A DNA stretch of 9,155 nt from Candidatus Krumholzibacteriota bacterium (GTDB lineage Bacteria > Krumholzibacteriota > Krumholzibacteriia > Krumholzibacteriales > Krumholzibacteriaceae), in contig DAOVNN010000095.1 of the NCBI GenBank assembly GCA_030630165.1, positions 1 to 9,155 of the forward strand, in the 5' to 3' direction. Numbering within the stretch: the stretch's first letter is position 1; each line of letters begins with the position of its first letter. Positions 1-5,779 of the stretch are shown in pieces. The notes under the pieces were generated by a model. The model made no database searches. It had not been told where the DNA came from and saw only the letters and a program-made list of their open reading frames with translations. The position numbers and the translations under genes are program-made.

Positions 1-58
1 CGAGATCAATATGATGATCGACATCCAGATCTCGGCAGGGCTGCCGTTCATCAAGTAG
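1..58 (+). CDS. 3' end of an unidentified protein (partial)
   Basis: An open frame enters the window from the left (first complete codon at position 2) and ends with TAG at 56-58, giving the C-terminal residues EINMMIDIQISAGLPFIK. Alternating hydrophobic and polar residues would suit a final beta-strand of an envelope or outer-membrane protein, which matches the genes that follow, but 18 residues are too few to assign a family. No terminator hairpin is seen in the 54 bp before the next start, so it may be cotranscribed with the next three genes. Confidence 0.5.
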   Translation, partial: EINMMIDIQISAGLPFIK

Positions 59-112
59 TAATATTTTAAGTTCAGGCATTCTGGGAGGAAAGCAGGAAGG
101 GAGGTCCCGGAG

Positions 113-787
113 ATGACAGTGAAGATGAAGCGCGGAGCTGGCGTGGGGCATGTCCTCACGGCGGCGTTCGGAATCATGCTGCTTGTCATGGGCGGATGCG
201 CGCCCGATTCCGGATTCAACAGCATTTCCGACTACGACGTTGTTGTGACGCACTATGACCCCGAGGCGGATTACCAGACATACACGACATTCGCCGTCGC
301 CGATACGGTGGCCCATCTCGGCAACCCGAGCGGGAACGACGACGGGATATCGAAGGCTATCGACCCGATCATCATCGACGAGATTACGGCTCAGATGATA
401 CGTATGGGGTACACGCTGGAAAGCGATCCAGAGAATAATCCGCCTGACCTGTTCATGCTGCCCGGGATCACGATCTCGACATGGACCGGTTACGTGCCCG
501 GTTACCCGTGGTATCCGGGGTATGGTTGGGGTGGATGGTACCCGTATTACCCGTGGTATCCCGGCTATTCGCCAGGCTATACCTACTCGTACGATACGGG
601 GACGATCATCATAGATATGACTGACGTTGCCACTCTCGACGGGGAGACCGGGGATATCGAGGTCATCTGGACGAGCGGGATCAACGGGGTTGTCAGCGGC
701 TCGTCCATATCGAACTATGACAGGGTCGAGGGCGGTATCAGACAGGCTTTCGACCAGTCGCCGTACCTGAAGAAAACGGACCAGTGA
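113..787 (+). CDS. DUF4136-type lipoprotein with a Tyr/Trp/Gly/Pro-rich segment
   Basis: Predicted envelope lipoprotein of 224 residues, role unknown. An N-terminal hydrophobic stretch (about 14-28) ends at Cys29 in the context LLVMGGC, a slightly off-consensus lipobox. The DUF4136 signature is seen in two places: HYDPEADYQTYTTFAV (48-61 region), and a C-terminal part where GTIIIDMTDV (163-172) is followed by EVIWTSG and a closing helix-like IRQAFDQSPYL (209-219). Between them, residues about 124-160 are very rich in Y, W, G and P, with WYPGY-like repeats. The start is supported by AAGGGAGGT at 97-105, 7 nt upstream of ATG. The next gene begins 37 nt after the stop, and two predicted outer-membrane proteins follow, so an outer-membrane-associated role is likely. 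Family assignment is from remembered motif similarity; function is not known for DUF4136. Confidence 0.72.
   Translation: MTVKMKRGAGVGHVLTAAFGIMLLVMGGCAPDSGFNSISDYDVVVTHYDPEADYQTYTTFAVADTVAHLGNPSGNDDGISKAIDPIIIDEITAQMIRMGYTLESDPENNPPDLFMLPGITISTWTGYVPGYPWYPGYGWGGWYPYYPWYPGYSPGYTYSYDTGTIIIDMTDVATLDGETGDIEVIWTSGINGVVSGSSISNYDRVEGGIRQAFDQSPYLKKTDQ
502..561 (+). repeat. In-frame 15-bp direct repeat in the aromatic-rich segment
   Basis: The 15-mer ttacccgtggtatcc occurs at 502-516 and again at 547-561, offset by 45 bp (15 codons). Both copies therefore encode YPWYP in the same frame. It lies inside the DUF4136-type lipoprotein and probably reflects local duplication that built the WYPGY-rich stretch. 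Confidence 0.8.
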
Positions 788-824
788 AAGCAGGAACGAC
801 TGCATATCGGGAAAGGAGAATATT

Positions 825-1421
825 ATGAGAACGATTCTTGCGGTTTTTCTGGTCCTGGTTCTTTGCTCTGGAGCAGTTAAGGCCGATGACGCAATAGGCG
901 TCGTGACATACGACGTATCGTTCCCCTTGGGGGACATGAAGGATTATATCGACAAGACGAGCTGGCGAGGATTCGGGCTCGCGGGAAGGTGGCTCACCAC
1001 CCCCAATATCACACTCGGGCTGGCGTGGCACTGGAACACCTTCTACAAGACGACCGATGAGATGATCGAGATAACCAATGGCAATGTCACAGGTAACCAG
1101 TACAGGATACTGTACTGCTCGCCGATCATGGCCACGGTGCACTGGTATCCCAGGTCGCCGCTTGACAATCCTGATTTCATGCCGTATCTGGGTCTCGGTG
1201 CCGGGACGATCTGGATGAAGGAGCGCCTCGAGATCGGTATAGTTGCGTTTGAAGAGAGCAGCTGGCATTTCGGGCTCACACCCGAGGCGGGAGTCATGAT
1301 CCCGGTCGGGTACTACACAAACTTTATCGCCGGCGCCAGATACAACTACGCTTTCAAGAGCGGGGATTCCCCCGAGTACCAGTGGTGGAGCCTCAGTGTA
1401 GGATTCGCCTGGACGAAATAG
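825..1421 (+). CDS. Predicted outer-membrane beta-barrel protein
   Basis: Secreted protein of 198 residues. The signal peptide runs from MRT through a hydrophobic core (ILAVFLVLVL) to a probable cleavage after VKA at residue 20. The mature part has alternating aromatic and small residues typical of amphipathic beta-strands, for example LTLGLAWHW-like, YRILYCSPIMATVHWYP and FMPYLGLGAGTIWM. A glycine-rich turn (LGLGAG) is common in small OMP_b-brl/OmpW-like barrels. The C-terminal strand is WWSLSVGFAWTK, with an aromatic two residues before the terminal K. The start ATG is preceded by AAAGGAG at 812-818. It lies 37 nt after the lipoprotein gene and 18 nt before another barrel-like gene, indicating an operon. 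Substrate or partner cannot be inferred. A surface-adhesion or porin-like role is possible, but the small size argues against a general porin. Confidence 0.7.
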   Translation: MRTILAVFLVLVLCSGAVKADDAIGVVTYDVSFPLGDMKDYIDKTSWRGFGLAGRWLTTPNITLGLAWHWNTFYKTTDEMIEITNGNVTGNQYRILYCSPIMATVHWYPRSPLDNPDFMPYLGLGAGTIWMKERLEIGIVAFEESSWHFGLTPEAGVMIPVGYYTNFIAGARYNYAFKSGDSPEYQWWSLSVGFAWTK

Positions 1422-1439
1422 TCAGGAGGTCTGAAGGAG

Positions 1440-2072
1440 ATGTTCAAAAGCAGGATTGCAGCAGTTGCCGTTGCCTTTGTCATACTGGCATCGATAACGG
1501 GCAGTGCTTTCGCCCAGGATAAGGGGATCATGGTCACGGCGCTCGGAGCATACCAGTGGGGCGGAACATTAAAGGGATGGGACGGCGAGGCCAGGCTCCT
1601 CGACGCTGGAAGCTGGGGTATCGCCCTGGACATACCGATCAGACCCGATACCTACCTCGAGCTGATATACACGAGACAGGTCACCGACCTCACTTACCGG
1701 GAGTACGGTTTAGGCGAGCCTGCACAGGAAGTTTTCGACATCGCCGTCGAGTATTACCAGGTCGGAGGATTGTACACGGTGTCCAAGGACGGCCCGAAGC
1801 CGTTCGGGACGATGACTATAGGAGCGACCAGATTCGCGCCCCAGTCATCAATGTATGGTTCGGAGTGGAAGTTCTCCGCAGCGCTCGGGCTCGGAGTCAT
1901 CGTACCTGTCACTCCGAGGATCGGCCTGAGGATGCACGCGAGGCTTCTCCTTCCGTTCATGTACGCGGGTGGGGGCATGTGGTGCGGAACCGGCGGCTGC
2001 TCGATCGGCGTGAGCGGCGGCAGCGCGATCGTACAGGGGGATGTCGCCCTCGGTCTCGTTATCAGATTGTGA
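1440..2072 (+). CDS. Predicted outer-membrane beta-barrel protein
   Basis: Secreted protein of 210 residues, not a recognised named family. The signal peptide has a KSR n-region, a hydrophobic core (IAAVAVAFVILASITG) and probable cleavage after AFA at residue 25. The mature sequence is glycine- and aromatic-rich with short alternating strands, for example MVTALGAYQWGG, TYLELIYTRQV, KPFGTMTIGATRF, KFSAALGLGVIVPV and DVALGLVIRL, suggesting an eight-strand-type barrel. A Cys-containing glycine-rich loop (MWCGTGGC, about 180-187) carries the only obvious cysteine pair. The start is preceded by AGGAGGT at 1424-1430 with 9 nt spacing. A second AAGGAG abuts the ATG and is too close to act. It is the last gene before the hairpin at 2101-2128, so it ends the envelope operon. 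Confidence 0.7.
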   Translation: MFKSRIAAVAVAFVILASITGSAFAQDKGIMVTALGAYQWGGTLKGWDGEARLLDAGSWGIALDIPIRPDTYLELIYTRQVTDLTYREYGLGEPAQEVFDIAVEYYQVGGLYTVSKDGPKPFGTMTIGATRFAPQSSMYGSEWKFSAALGLGVIVPVTPRIGLRMHARLLLPFMYAGGGMWCGTGGCSIGVSGGSAIVQGDVALGLVIRL

Positions 2073-2100
2073 TCCGGCTCAGGATCGTATGATTTTTTTC

Positions 2101-2128
2101 AGACGGGCCGCCATCCGGTGGCCCGTTT
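2101..2128 (+). terminator. Probable terminator hairpin of the envelope operon
   Basis: Inverted repeat ACGGGCCGCC (2103-2112) / GGTGGCCCGT (2117-2126) with an ATCC loop gives a 10-bp stem with one G-T pair. Two further pairs (A-T and G-T) extend it to 2101-2128. It lies 28 bp after the stop of the second barrel gene. The 3' U-tract is short (about three T), while a seven-T run precedes the stem, so it is an imperfect intrinsic terminator. A GATAAT (-10-like) at 2171-2176 could belong to the next gene's promoter, but no convincing -35 box sits 15-19 bp upstream of it. Confidence 0.6.
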
Positions 2129-2215
2129 CTCAATATCAATATTTTCCTGTTAATTTTCACATGTCCGGCCGATAATCCCAATCGAAAATAACGGATCACA
2201 AAGGGGGAGCGACAG

Positions 2216-3235
2216 ATGGATGGAACCGGCTCGACATCACGCATACTTGTCACATTCGCGGCTTTTATCGTTATCGTCGCGGGGATGAAAGCCGCTGCAA
2301 CAATCGTCGTCCCGGTTCTATTTGCGCTTTTTCTCGCGGTGATATGCTCCTCGCCCGTTTCCTGGCTTGTCGGGAAAGGTGTTTCTGCCTGGCTGGCAAT
2401 ACTGGTCGTTATGCTGGTCATCATCGCCGTCAGCTCGTTCGTTACCGGATTCCTCGGCGCATCAGTCACGGATTTTGTCAGGGCCTCCCCGAGGTACGCA
2501 ACGGCACTGGAACACCGCGTCTCCGGCATATATCGGTGGCTCGATGGCCACGGGGTCGACACGGACAATATCGACATTCTGGGGAAAGTCGACGCGAGTA
2601 TGGTCATGGGATATACCGCGATGGTGCTCAACAGTCTGAAGGACGTTCTGGCCAACGGATTTCTTATCATCGTAACGGCCGTTTTCATGCTTCTGGAGGC
2701 ATCGAGTTTCCCTAAAAAACTCGGGGAGATCCTCGATGATTCCGACGGATCCATGCCCCAATTCGAGAAGATAACGAATGAGATCAAACGTTATCTCGCC
2801 CTCAAGACCTGGATATGCCTTTCAACCGGTATAGTCGCGACGGTCCTCCTCATCGCTACCGGCGTGGACAATCCTTTCCTCTGGGGATCGCTTACATTTC
2901 TGCTCAACTACATTCCGACGATCGGGTCTTTCATAGCGGCGATTCCGCCCATACTGCTCGCTTTCGTCCAGTATGGTTTTACGAAGGCGATCATTGTGGC
3001 GATAGGGTATGTTGTTCTGAATCTTGTGATTGGAAATTTAGTCGAGCCGAGGGTGATGGGGAAGGGACTGGGGCTCTCGACGCTCGTCGTATTCCTCTCC
3101 CTTTTATTCTGGGGATGGGTATTCGGTCCCGTTGGAATGATACTCTCTGTCCCGTTGACTATGATGACGAAGATAGTCCTCGAGTCGAGGGAGGATACGA
3201 AGTGGATCGCGATCATCCTCGGATCGCCGAAATAG
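2216..3235 (+). CDS. AI-2E/TqsA-family transporter (UPF0118 permease)
   Basis: Inner-membrane protein of 339 residues, close to the usual length of the AI-2E transporter family (PF01594). Hydrophobic segments are at about 10-30, 30-52, 58-82, 147-162, 200-216, 222-250, 258-275 and 286-325, consistent with eight membrane spans. Family hallmarks are clear in the C-terminal half: NYIPTIGSFIAAIPP (231-245), GNLVEPRVMGKGLGLS (273-288) and FWGWVFGPVGMILSVPL (298-314). TqsA of E. coli is linked to export of the AI-2 signal, but other members have been linked to sodium/proton antiport, so the substrate here is unknown. The start has AAGGGGGAG at 2201-2209, 6 nt upstream of ATG. It appears monocistronic, sitting between the hairpin at 2101-2128 and the minus-strand terminator at about 3256-3287. 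Confidence 0.9.
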   Translation: MDGTGSTSRILVTFAAFIVIVAGMKAAATIVVPVLFALFLAVICSSPVSWLVGKGVSAWLAILVVMLVIIAVSSFVTGFLGASVTDFVRASPRYATALEHRVSGIYRWLDGHGVDTDNIDILGKVDASMVMGYTAMVLNSLKDVLANGFLIIVTAVFMLLEASSFPKKLGEILDDSDGSMPQFEKITNEIKRYLALKTWICLSTGIVATVLLIATGVDNPFLWGSLTFLLNYIPTIGSFIAAIPPILLAFVQYGFTKAIIVAIGYVVLNLVIGNLVEPRVMGKGLGLSTLVVFLSLLFWGWVFGPVGMILSVPLTMMTKIVLESREDTKWIAIILGSPK

Positions 3236-3255
3236 AATTCCTGAAAAATAACAGA

Positions 3256-3287
3256 ATAAAAAAGGGCCGCGGCATTGACGCGGCCCT
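3256..3287 (-). terminator. Rho-independent terminator, minus strand
   Basis: Perfect 9-bp GC-rich inverted repeat AGGGCCGCG (3263-3271) / CGCGGCCCT (3279-3287) with a 7-nt loop. On the minus strand the stem is followed directly by a run of T residues (six A at 3258-3263 on the plus strand, then TA-rich sequence). The stem starts 3 nt after the stop codon of the 40-codon ORF at 3291-3413. It would also stop read-through from the operon above, and may act weakly for the convergent AI-2E family gene, although no T-run follows on the plus strand. Confidence 0.88.
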
Positions 3288-3290
3288 CTG

Positions 3291-3413
3291 CTATCGTTGC
3301 GGTGATTCTCGGGCCAAGCATTCCCACTGCCAGATCGAGGTGGTAGCCATCGCCGCAGCCGGGATCCCGGCCAGCAGCACGCACGCAACGGGGATGGCAG
3401 ACAGTTTTCTCAT
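3291..3413 (-). CDS. Small secreted peptide, 40 codons, unidentified
   Basis: The ORF runs from ATG at 3413 to TAG at 3293-3291 and is too short for usual gene-calling cut-offs. The N-terminus is signal-peptide-like: MRK, then a hydrophobic stretch LSAIPVACVLLAGIPAAAMA ending in an A-M-A cleavage motif. This leaves a predicted mature peptide of 17 residues, TTSIWQWECLARESPQR, with two Trp and one Cys. Support for a real gene is contextual. A partial Shine-Dalgarno AGAAGG sits at 3426-3421, 7 nt upstream. A sigma70-like promoter lies at 3469-3497, and an intrinsic terminator begins 3 nt after the stop. The predicted transcript is about 200 nt. I recognise no family. It could be a small membrane or periplasmic peptide, or a small RNA whose ORF is incidental. 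Confidence 0.5.
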   Translation of the reverse strand: MRKLSAIPVACVLLAGIPAAAMATTSIWQWECLARESPQR

Positions 3414-3468
3414 CTTCAAGCCTTCTGGCTGATTGAGAAAGATTGCCGATAGATTTAATATTGCAGAG

Positions 3469-3497
3469 AATATAGGGACGCCTAATTACTGAGCCAA
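3469..3497 (-). promoter_or_regulatory. Predicted sigma70-type promoter of the small ORF
   Basis: On the minus strand, TTGGCT (3497-3492, 4 of 6 to TTGACA) and TATATT (3474-3469, 5 of 6 to TATAAT) are separated by exactly 17 bp. Transcription would start near 3462, giving a leader of about 49 nt before the ATG at 3413. It lies just after the stop codon of the GDT1-like gene, so the small ORF may be read from its own promoter, from operon read-through, or both. Confidence 0.5.
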
Positions 3498-3505
3498 GAG
3501 GTAAG

Positions 3506-3772
3506 TTATTTCCCTGCCAGGACCAGTATCCCGAACAGTATGAAAAGGCCGCCGGAGACGTATCTGACTATTTTTTCGCCGATAATGGAGGGAAGGAAGT
3601 TTCCGACGAGCACACCGAGACCGGTCGCCAGGACCATCGCCAGTGCCGCGCCGGCGAAGACGACCCAGGGGGACCGGTACCGGCCGGCGAGGCTGAGGAT
3701 CGTCAGCTGGGTCTTGTCACCCAGCTCGGCGAGAAACATGATCCCAAACGAAGTAAAGAAGATCTTCCACAC
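3506..3772 (-). CDS. Half-size GDT1/TMEM165 (UPF0016) family membrane protein
   Basis: Inner-membrane protein of 88 residues with one copy of the UPF0016 repeat. The family motif E-x-G-D-K-T is at 16-21 (ELGDKT) in the first membrane helix, followed by hydrophobic segments at about 36-60 and 68-86. Family members (human TMEM165, yeast Gdt1, Vibrio MneA) move Mn2+ or Ca2+, and the acidic motif is thought to line the ion path. Most members carry two such repeats in about 190-200 residues, while some bacteria encode one-repeat proteins as adjacent pairs. Here only one is seen, so it would need to form a homodimer or pair with a product encoded elsewhere. The start is GTG, 1 nt after the kinase stop, with AAAGGAA at 3787-3781 and 8 nt spacing. 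It is clearly translated as part of the MurNAc salvage operon; any functional link is unknown. Confidence 0.85.
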   Translation of the reverse strand: MWKIFFTSFGIMFLAELGDKTQLTILSLAGRYRSPWVVFAGAALAMVLATGLGVLVGNFLPSIIGEKIVRYVSGGLFILFGILVLAGK

Positions 3773-3773
3773 G

Positions 3774-4805
3774 TCAGTCGTTCCTTTCTATGATCTTGTC
3801 TCTTATCCGGGCGACAAGGCCGCTTGTCACGGGGAAACGTCCCGATTCCGTCAGGCCCTCCTCGAGCAACCCGATTCCCGGTCTGATGAATTCCAGGAAT
3901 TCCTTCTTGCCCTTCTCGAGGCCGAGGAATGAGAATGCGGCCAGGGCCTGCATGTTCCTCTGTATCCCGGCGAGTACGAACCGGTCATTGAAAGCTTCGA
4001 AACCTCCTTCCGGCTCGGGGTTGTTCCCTGTGAACCTGTAATAAAGTTCCATCAACAGTGTCTTTCGCGTACCGGACTCGACTGGATGATAGGGGTCCTT
4101 CAGGAGGGAGGCGACGTCGTACATCCCCGGGCCCCTGTGAGCGGTCTGGAAATCTACGATCCGAAGCGTCCCATCCTTGACCATGATATTACGGCTCTGG
4201 AAATCCCTGTGCATGAAGACAGCGGGGTGCGAGGCAAGTTCCGCAGCGAGTGTTTTCCGTTCTTCATCCCACCCCTTCGGAATCTCAGCGCCAACGAAAT
4301 TTGTGATGAATTCCCTCGCGAAATAGTCGGTCTCACCGAGAAGTATCTCCTCGGAAAAGACCATGCCGGCCAGAGTGTCGGTCTCTTTCTCAACTGCCGT
4401 TACGGAAGATTGAAGCCGGTAAAGTATTCCTATGCAGTCGCGGTAGAATGCAAGTTCTGCCTGCGGGTCCGCTGCTTCAAGTGCGTCAACGAGGTGCATG
4501 TCACCGAGGTCCTCCATCACCACAGCGCCATCCTTGCATATCGAATAGAATCTCGGGACAGGAACACCGTTCTCGCGCAGGAAATCCCCGACCTGTATGT
4601 ATCGGTCGAATTCAGGGCCGCCTCCCGGATGGACAAGGACGACTGCCGAAAGGCCTTCTTCCTCGACCCTGAGGAAATGCCTGTCCGATCCACCTCCGGT
4701 TATGACGCTTACAGTGGCTTTGTCCGAGAAACCGCCGCCGGGCATACGCTCCCAATCCCCTTCGAGCGCTCTGAGGGCCAGTGCGAGGACATCAGGATCT
4801 GTCAC
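3774..4805 (-). CDS. amgK: AmgK-like MurNAc/GlcNAc anomeric kinase (APH/choline kinase fold)
   Basis: Cytoplasmic kinase of 343 residues, typical length for AmgK. Members phosphorylate the C1 position of N-acetylmuramic acid (and GlcNAc) to the alpha-1-phosphate. N-lobe elements include a glycine-rich loop TGGGSDRHFLRV (36-47) and the hinge-like VVMEDLGDMHLVDAL (95-109). The catalytic loop is FMHRDFQSRNIM (197-208, Asp201 as base, Asn206 for metal), and the metal-binding IVDFQTAHRGPGMYDVASLL (216-235, Asp218) follows. The HRD-x-QSRN and DFQ-x-x-x-x-GP-x-x-YD-x-ASLL patterns match AmgK (COG3178) better than antibiotic phosphotransferases. The start is GTG, overlapping the MurU-like stop by four bases (GTGA), with GGAGGT at 4817-4812 and 6 nt spacing, so translation is probably coupled. 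Adjacency to MurU- and NamZ-like genes strongly supports the substrate. Another sugar or a resistance function is less likely. Confidence 0.82.
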   Translation of the reverse strand: MTDPDVLALALRALEGDWERMPGGGFSDKATVSVITGGGSDRHFLRVEEEGLSAVVLVHPGGGPEFDRYIQVGDFLRENGVPVPRFYSICKDGAVVMEDLGDMHLVDALEAADPQAELAFYRDCIGILYRLQSSVTAVEKETDTLAGMVFSEEILLGETDYFAREFITNFVGAEIPKGWDEERKTLAAELASHPAVFMHRDFQSRNIMVKDGTLRIVDFQTAHRGPGMYDVASLLKDPYHPVESGTRKTLLMELYYRFTGNNPEPEGGFEAFNDRFVLAGIQRNMQALAAFSFLGLEKGKKEFLEFIRPGIGLLEEGLTESGRFPVTSGLVARIRDKIIERND

Positions 4806-5767
4806 TTCTCTACCTCCAGCACATCGTTATCGTAGATAATCGCCGATCTCAATCTTGCGCCGCTTCGTACGACAGCGCCATCCATCACTACGCAATCCTC
4901 GAGGAATGTATTTACCTCTATATGAGCTCCCTTTCCTACGTCGAGGAAGCCGTTCCACTGCGCGCCGGGATCGATCGATGCCCCGTCACCTGTTCTCAGC
5001 GGCATCGGCGGCGGCGGGACCTTACTGTCGAACAACACCTTTTCTAACATGATCATCCTGTGTATGTCGAGATATGAGAGGGGGGAGCCGATCTCTCCCC
5101 AGGCGGCATCATCCGCGGCTGAAGCATCGAATCCGGCGACCGAGCCGTGTCTGCCGGAGATCATCTCGAGCAGTACGGGGACGAGGCCCTTCTTTTTCAG
5201 GGGAAAGTATTCGAGCGCATCCCCGGCGATGATCGCCATTCCCGTATATCCCAGGGCCCGGGACGGGTCGACGGGGGAGGGACCTATGTCGAGGACATTG
5301 CCCCCGGCGTCGACCGTGACTGCCGCGGGGGGCGTGCGGCCGCCGCCCTCCGGCTTCATCAGTATCATAGTTACCAACGCCTGCTGTGCTATGTGGAAAT
5401 CGAGAGCTTCTTCGAAACCGAACGAGGAGAGCACATCGCCGTTGTGCAGCAGTATATGATCGGCGCCCATGAGATCGGCGGCCATGTTCCCGATGCCTCC
5501 GCCCGTATCGAGCAGCTCCTCTTCCTCGTGGAAGACGACGGGCCAGCCCTTTTCCTCCGCGTATTCCCTGACCATCTCACCGAGATGAAAAAGATTGATG
5601 TGAAGTCTCAAAGCGCCGCAGCGGAGCAGCTTCTCCGCTGCGATCTCCAGCAGGGGCACACCTGTGACCGGAAGGAGGGGTTTCGGCAGGTGGTCAGTCA
5701 ACGGCAGCATGCGCGTGCCTTTTCCGGCCGCAAGAATGATCCCTTCGATCCTGCCTCCGGTCATCAT
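4802..5767 (-). CDS. murU: MurU-like sugar-1-phosphate nucleotidyltransferase with C-terminal beta-helix segment
   Basis: Nucleotidyltransferase of 321 residues. In this context it is expected to convert MurNAc-1-phosphate plus UTP to UDP-MurNAc. The N-terminal signature IILAAGKGTRMLPLTDHLPKP (10-30) holds the G-x-G-T-R and P-K nucleotide-binding elements. LLDTGGGI (86-93), HNGDV (108-112, Asp111 for Mg2+) and WGEIGSPLSYLDIH (223-236) complete the catalytic domain. Residues about 262-316 resemble left-handed beta-helix turns (GASIDPGA, VGKGAHIE, EDCVVMDGAVV, SGARLRSAIIYDNDVL). Pseudomonas MurU is roughly 220 residues without this tail, so a mannose-1-P guanylyltransferase or glucose-1-P transferase specificity cannot be excluded. 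Two adjacent ATG codons (5767, 5764) are possible starts; AAGGG at 5776-5772 is better spaced for the second. It lies 12 nt after the NamZ-like stop. Confidence 0.75.
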   Translation of the reverse strand: MMTGGRIEGIILAAGKGTRMLPLTDHLPKPLLPVTGVPLLEIAAEKLLRCGALRLHINLFHLGEMVREYAEEKGWPVVFHEEEELLDTGGGIGNMAADLMGADHILLHNGDVLSSFGFEEALDFHIAQQALVTMILMKPEGGGRTPPAAVTVDAGGNVLDIGPSPVDPSRALGYTGMAIIAGDALEYFPLKKKGLVPVLLEMISGRHGSVAGFDASAADDAAWGEIGSPLSYLDIHRMIMLEKVLFDSKVPPPPMPLRTGDGASIDPGAQWNGFLDVGKGAHIEVNTFLEDCVVMDGAVVRSGARLRSAIIYDNDVLEVEK

Positions 5768-5779
5768 ATCACCCTTTGA

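Noticed and set aside
738..1268. Minus-strand ORF antisense to the first barrel gene
   Set aside because: Arg/Pro/His-rich shadow translation with no motif; the plus-strand gene has a signal peptide and ribosome site.
2093..2128. Bidirectional terminator reading of the hairpin after the second barrel gene
   Set aside because: The T-run lies before the stem on the plus strand, so it becomes an A-run for minus-strand transcripts and cannot serve as a U-tract.
2908..3388. Two minus-strand ORFs antisense to the AI-2E gene end
   Set aside because: They cross the intrinsic terminator at 3256-3287 and run antisense to conserved AI-2E motifs; composition is shadow-like. The 40-codon ORF in the same area is in another frame with better signals.
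4086..4835. Long plus-strand ORF antisense to the kinase gene
   Set aside because: Opposite to well-conserved AmgK motifs and without a recognisable domain; a shadow of high-GC codon bias.
5147..5779. Plus-strand ORF of 210 codons antisense to the MurU-like gene
   Set aside because: No domain or ribosome site seen, and it covers the conserved nucleotidyltransferase motifs on the other strand.
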